A stretch of DNA of 64,000 nt from Pirellulales bacterium. GTDB lineage: Bacteria; Planctomycetota; Planctomycetia; Pirellulales; UBA1268. The translations under genes were made by a program, and so were the position numbers. The stretch is from contig JAGYJY010000007.1 in assembly GCA_018401745.1 (NCBI GenBank), positions 1 through 64,000 on the forward strand, read 5' to 3'. Positions 42,150 through 51,583 of this stretch are shown piece by piece. Within the stretch, counting starts at the first letter, position 1. Every line of letters begins with the position of its first letter. The notes below the pieces were generated by a model that searched no databases, was not told where the DNA came from, and was given only the letters and a program-made list of their open reading frames with translations.

Positions 42150-44582
42150 ATGACCTTTTCAGGACGCGGTTTGGCTGCCTCGCCATTGCCACTTCTCTCG
42201 CTCTTCGCTTGGTTCCAATTCAGTGGCTTGTCCGCAGCGGCGGAGATTGACCCTGTCGTTGCGAAATTCGTTCAAACATCCTGCATTCACTGTCATGATG
42301 CGAGTACGGAGACCCCGCTAAATCTTGAATCGTTGTCAAACGAATTGACCGACCCAGAGTCGATGCGAAAGTGGATCCATATTTTTGATCGCATTCGAGA
42401 CGGCACCATGCCTCCGAAATCCGAAGCACGCCCGAATCCCGAGATCGCAAATACCGCGACGGATGCACTGGCCAACTGGCTACATAACTTCAGCAGGTCG
42501 CAACAGCAGCAGGCAGGTCGTGTGCCAGCACGGCGTCTTACCAAGACCGAATATCGTTTTACGGCACAGGATCTGTTGGGTATTCAAGGGGATGTAACGA
42601 ACCATCTCCCCGATGAGGTGGAATCGGGAGGCTTTGATACAGTGGGTAGCTCTCAGCGGCTATCTGCGATTCATATGGAAGGCTTTTTGCTTGCTGCCGA
42701 TGAAGCCTTGACGCAGGCCATTGCTCTCGGCCCGAATCCATATCGTGAGATGAGCCTGGACTTTGAAAAAAGTGCCAACCTTCGCTACTTTGACGACAAG
42801 GCGTTCCATGAAGGCGGCAACATCATGCGTCGCTTGGACGAAGGAGTCGTGTTTTTTGTCGACAATGACTATCTCATAGACTCATACCGGTCGATGGGGA
42901 CGATTATCGAAAGTGCTGGGATCTACCGAATCACCACCAGCCTCGAGGCCGTCCAAGCGAAACGACCGGTTACCTACAAGATCATCGCTAAGCGGCCCAG
43001 TGGCAATGCGAGACTCATCAAGGTGGGCGATATTAATCCCGGTGAGAAAACAGACCTTGAAGCCAACGTCTATCTTGAGCCCGGCGACAGCTTCTATGTG
43101 ACGATGCATACCCATGATTCTGGTGCCGCCTACCTCACGCTCACGGCCATCGACGTCAAAGACTATCAAGGCCCGGGGCTGGCAGTTCGATCGCTGGGGG
43201 TGGCCGGACCGATTCATGACCAATGGCCGCCCAAGAGTACTCGCGACCTGATGCGCAGGGTTGAGCTGGTGATGAACGCGCAGACAGGTGAAACGGAAAT
43301 CAAACTTTCAAAACGGCCGATCGAGCACGTGCGTGAGATCGTCGGCGCGTTTGCTGAGCGTGCATTTCGTCGTCCAGTTAAACAAACAGAAATCGAATCG
43401 TTTGTTGAACTCGCACAACCAGCCATCGAAGCAGAGTTGCCGTTTGAGGAAGTGATCCGCGTACCACTGCGATCTATTCTGTGCTCGCCTCAATTTCTCA
43501 TGCATGCAGGTCAGCCGGGAGACTTGGAACCCACGTCGCTGGCAAGCCGATTGTCGTACTTTCTGTGGAAGAGTTTGCCGGATGACGAACTCCGCAACGT
43601 CGCGAGTCAGGGCAAGTTGACGGATGCGACCGAACTATCGCACCAAGTTGACCGGATGCTGGAGGATCCTCGGTCGCAGCGTTTCATTAACGACTTTGTG
43701 GGCCAATGGCTGCGACTCCATAAGATCAATGCGACCTCACCCGATGCCAAGCTCTATCCGGAATTTGATGAACTCCTTGGCCATTCGCTTCCTCAAGAGA
43801 CGCAACTCTTCTTCGCGCATCTCATTCGAGAAAATGCCTCGCTCACCCACTTCATCGATTCAGATTATACATTTGTGAATCGTCGCTTAGCCGAACATTA
43901 CGGCCTTCAAGACATCCAAGGGCAACATTTCCGCAAGGTGCAACTGCCCGAAGGAAGTCCCCGCGGTGGTGTGCTGACACATGCTGCGATTCTGAAGACA
44001 ACGGCCAATGGAACGGTGACGTCGCCCGTAACGCGTGGCAACTTTGTGCTCACCAATCTGCTCGGAACGCCACCTTCGCCACCTCCGCCGGGCGTTGGTT
44101 CGATCGAGCCGGACACGCGCGGCAAGACGACGATTCGCGAGGTTCTAGACGCGCATCGCGACGCCGATTCCTGTCATGCTTGTCACCAGTTAATCGACCC
44201 GCCAGGATTTGCGCTCGAGTCGTTTGATCCGATCGGAAGACTGCGCACCCACTACCGATCAAGCGGTCCGGGCGAGGGCTTCTTCGCGCAGTTTTCGCCA
44301 GCGACCTATCACGCGGGACCACCTGTTGACCCCAGCGGACAGACAGCCGATGGCCGCAGGTTCACGGACATCATTGATTTCAAGCGACTGTTGATGGACC
44401 AAAAGGAACAGATCGCCCGCAACTTTGTGTCCCAGTTGATTGTCTACTCGACGGGCGGTGAGATCGAGTTTGCAGATCGCGAAGTCATCGAGGCGATTCT
44501 GCAGGAAACCGAGACAGGCAACTACCCGGTGCGCGATCTGATTCACGCCGTCGTTCACAGCCGCCTATTCCGCCAAAAATAA
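42150..44582 (+). CDS. DUF1592/DUF1588/DUF1585 cytochrome protein
   Basis: 810 aa, intact. Signal peptide, haem motif CIHCH (about residue 50), DUF1587 ('ARRLTKTEYRFTAQDLLG'), DUF1595, DUF1592 ('ASRLSYFLWKSLPDDEL'), DUF1588 ('ADSCHACHQLIDPPGFALESFDPIGRLR') and DUF1585. Its GC content is visibly lower than the flanking genes, pointing to a recent transfer. Operon with the DUF1552 gene 16 bp downstream, the same pair type as 27011-30514. Secreted; enzymatic role unknown. Confidence 0.9.
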   Translation: MTFSGRGLAASPLPLLSLFAWFQFSGLSAAAEIDPVVAKFVQTSCIHCHDASTETPLNLESLSNELTDPESMRKWIHIFDRIRDGTMPPKSEARPNPEIANTATDALANWLHNFSRSQQQQAGRVPARRLTKTEYRFTAQDLLGIQGDVTNHLPDEVESGGFDTVGSSQRLSAIHMEGFLLAADEALTQAIALGPNPYREMSLDFEKSANLRYFDDKAFHEGGNIMRRLDEGVVFFVDNDYLIDSYRSMGTIIESAGIYRITTSLEAVQAKRPVTYKIIAKRPSGNARLIKVGDINPGEKTDLEANVYLEPGDSFYVTMHTHDSGAAYLTLTAIDVKDYQGPGLAVRSLGVAGPIHDQWPPKSTRDLMRRVELVMNAQTGETEIKLSKRPIEHVREIVGAFAERAFRRPVKQTEIESFVELAQPAIEAELPFEEVIRVPLRSILCSPQFLMHAGQPGDLEPTSLASRLSYFLWKSLPDDELRNVASQGKLTDATELSHQVDRMLEDPRSQRFINDFVGQWLRLHKINATSPDAKLYPEFDELLGHSLPQETQLFFAHLIRENASLTHFIDSDYTFVNRRLAEHYGLQDIQGQHFRKVQLPEGSPRGGVLTHAAILKTTANGTVTSPVTRGNFVLTNLLGTPPSPPPPGVGSIEPDTRGKTTIREVLDAHRDADSCHACHQLIDPPGFALESFDPIGRLRTHYRSSGPGEGFFAQFSPATYHAGPPVDPSGQTADGRRFTDIIDFKRLLMDQKEQIARNFVSQLIVYSTGGEIEFADREVIEAILQETETGNYPVRDLIHAVVHSRLFRQK

Positions 44583-44598
44583 TCAGGGGGCAAATCAA

Positions 44599-45868
44599 AT
44601 GAGGACGACCCCGTCGCTCCATCGCCGCACCTTTTTGCGTGCATCCGGTATTTCGCTTGCACTTCCTTTTTTGGAGTCGATGACGCCTGCAGCTTGCATC
44701 CAGTCGGGCAGCACCGCCAAAGCGACTGGTCTTTGTCTGCACCGCGCTCGGACTACACTCGCCGAACCTGTGGCCGAAGACGACTGGTCCAGACTACGAG
44801 TCCACGCCCTACCTGGATCTTCTGAGAGACCATCGAGAGGAGTTTACGCTCTTTAGCGGGCTTTCGCACGAGGATCAAACTGGCCGGCAACCGCACGATA
44901 GCGAAATGACTTGGTTGACGGCAGCGCGGAAGCCGGGAGTTGCTGGTTTTCGCAACACCGTTTCCGTCGATCAAGTGGTAGCCAGTCACTATGGCAATGC
45001 AACGCGCTTCGCCTCAGTGACGCTGGGGACCGCCAATGCTAAAAGCCAGTCGTACACGAGCGGCGGTGTGATGATCCCTGCGGAAATCTCTCCAGCAAGC
45101 GTCTTTTCGAAAATGTTCTTAGCGGGCAAACCCGCCCAGGTACGCAAGCAACAGCGACGACTCGGAGAAGGCCGCAGCATTCTCGATCAACTGGGCAGTG
45201 AGACCAAGAAGCTCCGCAGCCAAGCCAGCGCGTCAGACAATCACCTGCTCGAGGACTACTTTCAATCTGTTCGGCAGGCTGAAATGAAGATCGCTGCCGC
45301 CCAAGGCTGGATGGACAAACCCAAGCCGACTGTCGACGCTGAGCCGCCGACCGACCTGAGCGATCCATCCGACTTAATCGGCCGGACCCAGCTGCTCATG
45401 GACCTTGTGCCACTCGCTTTGCAAACCGATTCTTCGCGTGTCATTACCGTGACGGTGCAGGATCACGCGGTCGTTCCCAAGGTTGAAGGTGTTTCGGCCG
45501 ATCACCATAATCTCTCCCATCACGGGCAAGACCCCACCAAGATCGGGCAGCTTGAGAGAATCGAAGCTGGCATCATTGGTTGCTTCGGCAGCTTGTTGGA
45601 GCAACTGAAACGGCCCAGCGAATTCGGCTCACGTCTACTGGACAACACGACGATCGTCTTCGGTAGCAATCTTGGAAATGCCAATGCGCATGAGGCCAAG
45701 AACCTGCCCATCTTTCTCGCTGGTGGTGGTTACGATCACGGCCGATACGTCGACCTGCGAAACGCTCACGACCAACCGCTGTGCAATCTGTTTGTTCGCT
45801 TGATGCAGGACGCCGGAATCAAAGCGGAAGCCTTTGGACAAAGCACAGGCCGATTGACCTGGACCTGA
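44599..45868 (+). pseudogene. DUF1552 protein, one frameshift
   Basis: Starts with a Tat-like leader 'SLHRRTFLRASGISLALPFLES' in one frame; near 44715 the frame changes to 'PPKRLVFVCTALGLHSPNLWPK' and continues intact to 45868 ('FGSNLGNANAHEAKNLPIFLAGGGYDHG'). A single base explains the break. Low GC like its partner upstream. Either a pseudogene or an assembly indel. Confidence 0.8.
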
Positions 45869-46005
45869 ACGGTTGCAAGGAAATCCTGATGATCGATTCC
45901 CTCCGCGATCGTGGCACTGCGATGCTATAGGTAGTGCTGGCACCACCGTCGGTCCATTACTACCTTCCAATGCCACTCGTCATTTTCTCGACGGGCTTAC
46001 GCCGT

Positions 46006-47097
46006 TCATGCAAGCCCAAGTTTGCGGCTGGTGATGCCGGGGCGGCTGAGTTCCCGGCTGCGTTGATATGCGTCTTCCGCCATTCCCAACTCCCAAGGAT
46101 CGGGGCCTACCCAGTTGGCCTCGCGACCTTCGATTTCGATCTGCCCCAAATCCATGTCGAAGGTCAGTTTGGCCCATAGCGGCTGATCATAGGGACAAGT
46201 GCTGGCTAGCCAGGGATGAGAGGCCTGGATCTCAGCTCCGTAGTTGTCATGTTTGACACCGACCCAAGCATAGGACGCACTGTTAATCTGCACATGCGGA
46301 ATGCCGTCGGATTCCTTGAGGTAGTCCAAATGAGCATGGCCCGACAGTACCAAGATGACCTTGCGAAAGCCCGCCTCCTGATTGGCTCGCGCTAAGACTT
46401 CTCGCACCTTTGCGCTGCTGCGAACATGTTGATTGTAACCGTCGATCGGTTGATGGATCAATATCACAGCGGGGAGTCTTGTGGCCCGTAGGTCCTGATC
46501 CAACCACTGGAGTTGGCTATCGTTCACATTGCAGGGATAGCCTGGCTTTCCATCCGGATCATTACCATCCAAAACAACAAGATGCAGCCCGTGAAAGTCC
46601 TCACTGAAATATCGGGCTGGGCTCCCATAGTATTCCACCGCCTGCTCACGTTTATATCCACCATCGGTATCATGGTTCCCTATGACATGAAACTTTCCGC
46701 CCTGAAACGAGTTCCACTCGGCTAAAAACGAGTCGTTTCTGATGTGAGGAACGCAAAAGTCCCCCAGGTTGATAATTCCCTGTGCCTTTGATTGTTGCAT
46801 CTCCGAAACGAAGGCCTCGATCCGCTGGACCCCATCGTGCATGATGTCTTGGTGGACATCGGCGATGGCACCCAGCCGTACTTTCCCATCGTTCGGCATT
46901 TCGGCTCGTGTGTGTTTCAATTCCGGTGCCATCAGCACCAACCCACCGGCTGTGGCAGCGGTTAAGAAATTTCGCCGGTCGATTTTTTGTGATGGATGGC
47001 AGTGTCGCAAGGAGCCATGGGGTTCGACCGACGAACGAACCAAGGCTGGATAGGGAACATTGAGGTTGGGAATCATGGTTCTATACATCGGACTCAT
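46006..47097 (-). CDS. Secreted metallophosphoesterase (calcineurin-like)
   Basis: 363 aa. Twin-arginine-type leader 'DRRNFLTAATAGGLVLMAP' preceded by about 40 residues, so a start at an internal Met is possible. Metal ligands are 'GAIADVHQD', 'NLGDF', 'VIGNHD', 'LIHQP' and 'SGHAH'. A phosphatase or phosphodiesterase outside the cytoplasm. Its composition also resembles the lower-GC DUF1592 block, so it may belong to the same transferred segment. Confidence 0.85.
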   Translation of the reverse strand: MSPMYRTMIPNLNVPYPALVRSSVEPHGSLRHCHPSQKIDRRNFLTAATAGGLVLMAPELKHTRAEMPNDGKVRLGAIADVHQDIMHDGVQRIEAFVSEMQQSKAQGIINLGDFCVPHIRNDSFLAEWNSFQGGKFHVIGNHDTDGGYKREQAVEYYGSPARYFSEDFHGLHLVVLDGNDPDGKPGYPCNVNDSQLQWLDQDLRATRLPAVILIHQPIDGYNQHVRSSAKVREVLARANQEAGFRKVILVLSGHAHLDYLKESDGIPHVQINSASYAWVGVKHDNYGAEIQASHPWLASTCPYDQPLWAKLTFDMDLGQIEIEGREANWVGPDPWELGMAEDAYQRSRELSRPGITSRKLGLA

Positions 47098-47145
47098 GAT
47101 AAAAGGCCTTAGCGGAGAGCCTACGCGGCTGCCGTAGTTGAGTGC

Positions 47146-47420
47146 TCAAGAAACATGAATGTCGCCACCAACCAGAAAGCTTCCGCCGATTCGTTGGTCG
47201 CGAATAAAATCAATAATCGCTTCCCGATCGTAGTGATATTTTTCCCAATCGCTCTTTTCCGAGTTCTTTTTTATCGTCCCAGATCATGCCCGTGGTGATC
47301 GCTTTAAAACTTCTTGAAATGATTGACGTGATCATAATAAATCTTCGCGATCATCTCGATCCCATAGGCTCCCTGGCCGCTGGCCCAGCATCCTTCATGA
47401 CCGTCGATCGTCTAGGTGAT
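47146..47420 (-). pseudogene. PhoD-like alkaline phosphatase C-terminal remnant
   Basis: 'SEKSDWEKYHYDREAIIDFIRD' and 'IGGSFLVGGDIHVS' then stop match the end of PhoD-type phosphatases; a run of As (about 47272) disturbs the frame. Further upstream on the - strand 'DGHEGCWASGQGAYGIEMIAKIYYDH' is also protein-like but unassigned. Gene debris. Confidence 0.5.
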
Positions 47421-47429
47421 TGAGACCTG

Positions 47430-47690
47430 TTCGATCAGACGGCCGCGGATCTTGTCGATCACGTCATCCCGCCGGTGCCCGTGCGGCATTGGGTGATTTC
47501 CGTGCCGACGCGATTGAGGGGCATGTCGCCAGCCGCCCCCGAGCTGTCGCAGTTCTCACAGGGTGTTTGCGCGGAATCACACGCTCAGGCAGGCCGTCAC
47601 GGCGTTGGCGATCGGAGACGTCGGCAAGCGGCGCGAGCCTGCGACTCCGAGCAGCACTTCATCGATCTCACTCGCGGCGACGGATAAAGT
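47430..47690 (+). pseudogene. IS91-family transposase remnant, second fragment
   Basis: 'PVPVRHWVISVPTRLRG' is the conserved stretch after the zinc ribbon of IS91-type transposases; the following 200 bp in shifted frames ('GHVASRPRAVAVLTG') fit the same protein. It covers a part earlier than the fragment at 20985. Confidence 0.6.
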
Positions 47691-47749
47691 TCGCCGAGCC
47701 CACGTGTGACGGCCCAGTCCCGATCACCAACGTCGCCTGGACTCGTCTA

Positions 47750-48472
47750 TTAGGCTTCGGAGGTCATTGCGTCAACAGCTTGAGCAGGCTGAGCCCGCGG
47801 CCACGAGACCACCACGGCAACGGCAATCAGGCTGCCGGCTATCAGCCCCGCCTGCAGCACTGACACCCGGCCAAAGAAATGGCCCAGGGCCACGAGGCCC
47901 ACCACGGCAGCCGCCCCGCAGCCGATGACCACACCCCGCAGCCGCTTGTCGCGAACCCGCCACGCCGCGAGCCCGATGGTCACCGCCAGGGGCAGGGCCG
48001 CGAGCCCGCCTTTGAGCCAGCCGCCCAAAACAATCAGCACGCCGGCAGCCACGAGTGCGAGGCAGATCGCGGCGGCGACCACGCGCTGCGATGTCTGGCG
48101 TGGCAGCACCTGCCAGAGCCCAGCGGCGGCAACCGCCCAGGCTGCCAGCAGAAGCCAGGCAGGCTCACCCCGCAGATGCACCGAACCCCACAAGAGCACC
48201 CACCCCAGGACACTCGCTGCCGCAAGCCGCACGCCGCTGCCCACCGCAACCGCCTTGGCATGCCCCACCTGCAGACGCAGCCCGGCAAGCAGCCCCTCGA
48301 GCAGGCAGCCAACCGGCCAGACGATCAGCAGGAAGCGGTCCATGCCGCTCCTCGGCGGCGTGCGGGGCAGCAGCAGCCAGGGGTTGCCAAAGGCGAGCCC
48401 CAGGGCCACAAGGCCAACAGCAGCGACCACCAGCACGGTGGCCGCTACTGCCAGCGGCTTGAGAAACGGCAT
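47750..48472 (-). CDS. Integral membrane protein of unknown function
   Basis: 240 aa with about seven hydrophobic segments ('AVAATVLVVAAVGLVALGLAF', 'AAAICLALVAAGVLIVLGGW', 'VVIGCGAAAVVGLVALGHFF'). No recognised family. Its start overlaps the stop of the YceI gene, so the two form an operon and it may assist it. Confidence 0.7.
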   Translation of the reverse strand: MPFLKPLAVAATVLVVAAVGLVALGLAFGNPWLLLPRTPPRSGMDRFLLIVWPVGCLLEGLLAGLRLQVGHAKAVAVGSGVRLAAASVLGWVLLWGSVHLRGEPAWLLLAAWAVAAAGLWQVLPRQTSQRVVAAAICLALVAAGVLIVLGGWLKGGLAALPLAVTIGLAAWRVRDKRLRGVVIGCGAAAVVGLVALGHFFGRVSVLQAGLIAGSLIAVAVVVSWPRAQPAQAVDAMTSEA

Positions 48473-49044
48473 CAGGAAGCCTTCACACCAGCGCAGTCGA
48501 TGATGATCACCGCCTCATCGCCGATGTTGCCAATCGCCTGCGGATCGAAGTCGAAATCGCTTCGCTTCAGCCGCAGTTCGGTGCCGAAGCCGACCCGCTT
48601 GGCGCCCATCTTCTCCACCTCTTCGCCACCGACAAAGGGGAAGGTGACCTCCTTGGTGACGCCATGCATCGTGAAGTCACCGGTGACCTCGTAGCCGCCG
48701 TCGATCGGCGTGACCTTCGTGCTGACAAACTCAATCGTGGGAAACTGCTTGGTGTCGAAGTAGTCGGGCTGGCGGAGATGCTCGTCTCGCTTCTCGTTGG
48801 CGGTGTCGACGCTGTCGACGTTGATCGTCAGCTGAAACGACGACTTGGAGGGATCTTCACGGTCGAGCACAAACTTCCCCGAGACGTCGTTGAAGCGGCC
48901 ATGAATCCAGCTGATGTCGAGAAAACGGGCCTTGAAGCTCACCGACGAATGCACGAGGTCGTAGTCGTATTCATCAGCAGCCTGACCAAACGACGCGGCC
49001 GATACGGCCACGGCAGCAACGAGAGCCCCAAAGACAAAACGCAT
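48472..49044 (-). CDS. YceI-family periplasmic lipid-binding-like protein
   Basis: 190 aa; ATG 49044 chosen, 8 bp after a GAGGAG ribosome site (a TTG two codons upstream is less likely). Signal peptide 'MRFVFGALVAAVAVSAASFGQA', then the YceI lipocalin-like barrel: 'YDLVHSSVSFKARFLDISWIHGRFNDVSGKF', 'FTMHGVTKEVTFPF', 'RSDFDFD'. Family members bind isoprenoids; the exact ligand here is unknown. Confidence 0.92.
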   Translation of the reverse strand: MRFVFGALVAAVAVSAASFGQAADEYDYDLVHSSVSFKARFLDISWIHGRFNDVSGKFVLDREDPSKSSFQLTINVDSVDTANEKRDEHLRQPDYFDTKQFPTIEFVSTKVTPIDGGYEVTGDFTMHGVTKEVTFPFVGGEEVEKMGAKRVGFGTELRLKRSDFDFDPQAIGNIGDEAVIIIDCAGVKAS

Positions 49045-49152
49045 GCGCAAAACTCCTCACGGTTGGATAGCGGGGCCTTCCCCTGGCAGCGACGTTCGCT
49101 CCGGCGCCCCCCGGGCCAGATGATACCCCCTGGCGAAGCCGCTGTCCGGCCC

Positions 49153-49303
49153 TCAAAGGGTCTCGCGCGGCCACGGGGCGGTGGTCAAATCTCTGTTCTT
49201 CATGGGTTATCCTCCGCAGGTCCGTGACAACGGAAATTTGAACGCGAACGTTTTGTTCGCCTCAGCCCGACGAGTACACCTCGGCGTGTGTTCGATATTT
49301 CAG
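49153..49303 (-). pseudogene. IS3 right-end remnant with 16-codon small ORF
   Basis: The - strand reads '...LKYRTHAEVYSSG' and stop, the same transposase end as at 36770-36808. About 60 bp further a small frame with its own GGAGGATAAC ribosome site starts at ATG 49203: MKNRDLTTAPWPRETL. The same stretch at 36870-36918 keeps 'KNRD..TAPWPRETL' but has lost its ATG. The transposase body is gone. Confidence 0.75.
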
Positions 49304-49383
49304 CGACGGCCTACGACGATGAACGAGCGACGGCCCCGTTGACGGCCATTGAAACACCGAACGGATGTCTATAGCATGGATCC

Positions 49384-49647
49384 ATGCAAAAGATTCAGAT
49401 CCTCTTTCCGGACCCGGTGATGAAGCGGTTACGGGACGTGGCCCGGCAGCAGGACCGGCCCGTGAGCGAACTGGTGCGGCGGGCCGTTGACCGCCTCCTC
49501 GAGCAAGTCCCGGCCGTGCAGCCACAGCAACCTGCTCGGTTTCCCACGTTTCACGGCGGCGGTGTGCTCGTTGAGGCCGGTCGCCTCAAGGACGTGCTCC
49601 ACGGTTTGGACGAGGAAGTCCGGCCGGCGGGCCGCCGTGATTCATGA
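49384..49647 (+). CDS. vapB: VapB-type ribbon-helix-helix antitoxin
   Basis: 87 aa: 'MQKIQILFPDPVMKRLRDVARQQDRPVSELVRRAVDRLLEQV' is a clear ribbon-helix-helix DNA-binding start; the tail 'RFPTFHGGGVLVEAGRLKDVLHG' resembles the toxin-binding end. 13 bp before vapC. Confidence 0.88.
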   Translation: MQKIQILFPDPVMKRLRDVARQQDRPVSELVRRAVDRLLEQVPAVQPQQPARFPTFHGGGVLVEAGRLKDVLHGLDEEVRPAGRRDS

Positions 49648-49660
49648 TTGAGTCGGCGAC

Positions 49661-50095
49661 ATGAAGAGCCTCGACACCAACATCCTCCTCTATGCCGCCG
49701 ACGAGGATTGTCACGAACACGAAGCGGCGATCAGGCTCGTGAACCAGGCTCTCGATTCACCGGCTGAATGGATGCTGGCCGATCAGGTTCTCTTTGAGAT
49801 GTACGCGGGTCTGCGGCATCCGAGGGTGTTCGCCAAGCCGCTGTCGGCAGCGGAGGCGGCTCGCCGCGTGGCCTTCCTCCGCGACGAGTCGGGATTCTCA
49901 TTCTGCTGCTACGAGTTGCGATCATGGCCGATGATCCACGCCGGCCTGTCCACCCCGGCGTTTCCACGGCGGAGAACCTACGACCTCGTGCTCGCCGTAA
50001 CGCTGCGGAGCAACGGAGTGACCGAGTTCTACACCCGCAACGTGGCGGACTTCCGTGACGCCGGCTTCACCGGAGTCGTCAATCCGATCGACTGA
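49661..50095 (+). CDS. vapC: VapC toxin (PIN-domain RNase)
   Basis: 144 aa PIN protein: Asp5 ('MKSLDTNILLYA'), Glu46 ('ADQVLFEMYAGL'), Asp108 ('TYDLVLAVTLRSNGV') and Asp130 ('TRNVADF') make the acidic centre. Full length, with its antitoxin upstream. The frame seems undamaged. Confidence 0.92.
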   Translation: MKSLDTNILLYAADEDCHEHEAAIRLVNQALDSPAEWMLADQVLFEMYAGLRHPRVFAKPLSAAEAARRVAFLRDESGFSFCCYELRSWPMIHAGLSTPAFPRRRTYDLVLAVTLRSNGVTEFYTRNVADFRDAGFTGVVNPID

Positions 50096-50112
50096 CGGCC
50101 GGCGGCGCTCCC

Positions 50113-50223
50113 ACTCGTGGCCCGCCCACCGACTGGGGCGGACTCGTACAGATCCATGACGACCGGGCAATCTTGCAGGCCTCGCCTGAGAAACTACCCG
50201 CATTCGACATCCACAGCCTCTGA
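50113..50223 (+). pseudogene. Short C-terminal remnant of an unknown protein
   Basis: The frame 'PTDWGGLVQIHDDRAILQASPE' to a TGA at 50223 reads like true coding, but has no beginning. Nothing recognisable in 50224-50405. Confidence 0.35.
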
Positions 50224-50405
50224 CCGCTGCCGGACGCCAGGTCACGACAAAGCCGCGAGGCCGCCGGACGCGGAGAGACTCCGCGCACGAGCCCTAAAAC
50301 CGCCACCTCCGAAGGAGAAGGAAGGCGGGCAGGGAAAGGCCTGGTGCTTACCCCGGGAGAGAGGGGCGAGTGGCTCAAGAGCCGCTCCTCAGTTGGGCAA
50401 TGCGT

Positions 50406-50433
50406 GCGGACGTGCCATTGGCCGGGCTCTCCC
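50406..50433 (+). repeat. 28-bp recurrent motif, copy 5
   Basis: Core GTGCCATTGGCCGGGCT is perfect; right end CTCTCCC varies. It lies just beyond the 3' end of the NHL-type gene. Confidence 0.6.
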
Positions 50434-50442
50434 CTCGCAGGC

Positions 50443-51378
50443 CTACCGCGAGCGTTCCCTGTCAACGCGAACCAGCTTCATGATCCGCCCGGAGACGTTC
50501 CAATCTTGCACGTAGAGGTTGCCGTCGGCGTCCCAGAAGGAGCCGTGGGTGCCGCTGAAGATGCCCTCCTGCCACTGTTCCTGCGGCACGTTGAAGCTGC
50601 CGCCTTTCTCGGGATCCGGATTGTGGCCGAGCACCGCCATGATCGTGTTGTTCTTATTGAGGATCACCACGCGCCCGTGCAGATCGGGCACCGAGACGTA
50701 GTCGCCCTGGATCGCGACGGAGGTCGGCATGCCCAGGCCGGTGATCACCTCCTCGACGAAGCTGCCTTCGAGGTCGTAGTGCAGCAGCCGCCCCTTCGGC
50801 TCGTGGTTGCGGTCGCAGATCAGCAGCCGGGGCGGATCGTAGCGGGTGTCGAGCGTCATGCCGTGCGCGGTGTTGAACTCCGTGAGCCCGTTGCCCTTCG
50901 TGCCGAAGTGCGAGAGGTAGGTGCCGTCTTTGTCGAAACGAAAGATGCGATTGCTCGCATAGCCGTCGGAAAGATAGATCTCGCCGCTGGGAGCCACCGT
51001 GATCGCCGTGGGCGCCCAGCTGGCGATCTCCAGGCCGCAGGCTTCCTTGCTCGGGATGCCGAGCTTCAGCACCACGCCGCCGGTCTCCGCATCGATCTTG
51101 ATCCCTTCGCCCGCGGCGTTGCGGGCCCCATAGATGAAGTCGCGGCCCTCTTCGTTGCGGATCTCCATGTCGTGCAGGCTCGTGTAGTCGTCACCGAGAT
51201 GCCGCCGCACGAGCGTGCCATCTGGCGAAAACACGAAGATCCCGAGGTTGGAACTCGTGTAGACCTGGCCCTTGCTGTCGACCACCACGCTGCCATGGGT
51301 CGGACCGATCTGCGACAAGCCCTGGGCATCAAGCCCCCAGCCCGGCACCGTATCAAAGGTCATGATCCCGCAGCCCAT
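50443..51378 (-). CDS. NHL/SMP-30-like beta-propeller protein
   Basis: About 311 aa if begun at ATG 51378 (MGCGIMTFDTVPGWG); the open frame extends to 51570 through a Cys- and Arg-rich stretch I do not trust, though a start near 51417 would include a short hydrophobic segment. Repeats such as 'HGSVVVDSKGQVYTSSNLGIFVF', 'PTAITVAPSGEIYLSDGYASNRIFRFDKDG' and 'HGSFWDADGNLYVQDWN' form a six-bladed propeller of the peptidyl-hydroxyglycine-lyase-like type. Ligand unknown. 14 bp downstream of the DUF1501 gene on this strand if the long frame is used. Confidence 0.7.
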   Translation of the reverse strand: MGCGIMTFDTVPGWGLDAQGLSQIGPTHGSVVVDSKGQVYTSSNLGIFVFSPDGTLVRRHLGDDYTSLHDMEIRNEEGRDFIYGARNAAGEGIKIDAETGGVVLKLGIPSKEACGLEIASWAPTAITVAPSGEIYLSDGYASNRIFRFDKDGTYLSHFGTKGNGLTEFNTAHGMTLDTRYDPPRLLICDRNHEPKGRLLHYDLEGSFVEEVITGLGMPTSVAIQGDYVSVPDLHGRVVILNKNNTIMAVLGHNPDPEKGGSFNVPQEQWQEGIFSGTHGSFWDADGNLYVQDWNVSGRIMKLVRVDRERSR

Positions 51379-51583
51379 CCGCACAGGCTCAGCAGCGATG
51401 CACCACGAGGCCATCATCCCCAACCGCAACACACGAAGCAAACAGACCGCGTCGCAACATCCGCAGACTCCCCACCAGGACAAGAAAACACGAGCCACAC
51501 GCCCCCGAAGCCGCGTAGTGTCACACACCAGACGGTCGGTGTGCAAAGCCGCCGCAAGGCACCACTTCAAAACGGCCCTCGGC

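Noticed and set aside
47475..47687. 70-aa + strand gene MPVRHWVISVP...
   Set aside because: Conserved only over the first 15 residues; it is part of an IS91 transposase remnant.
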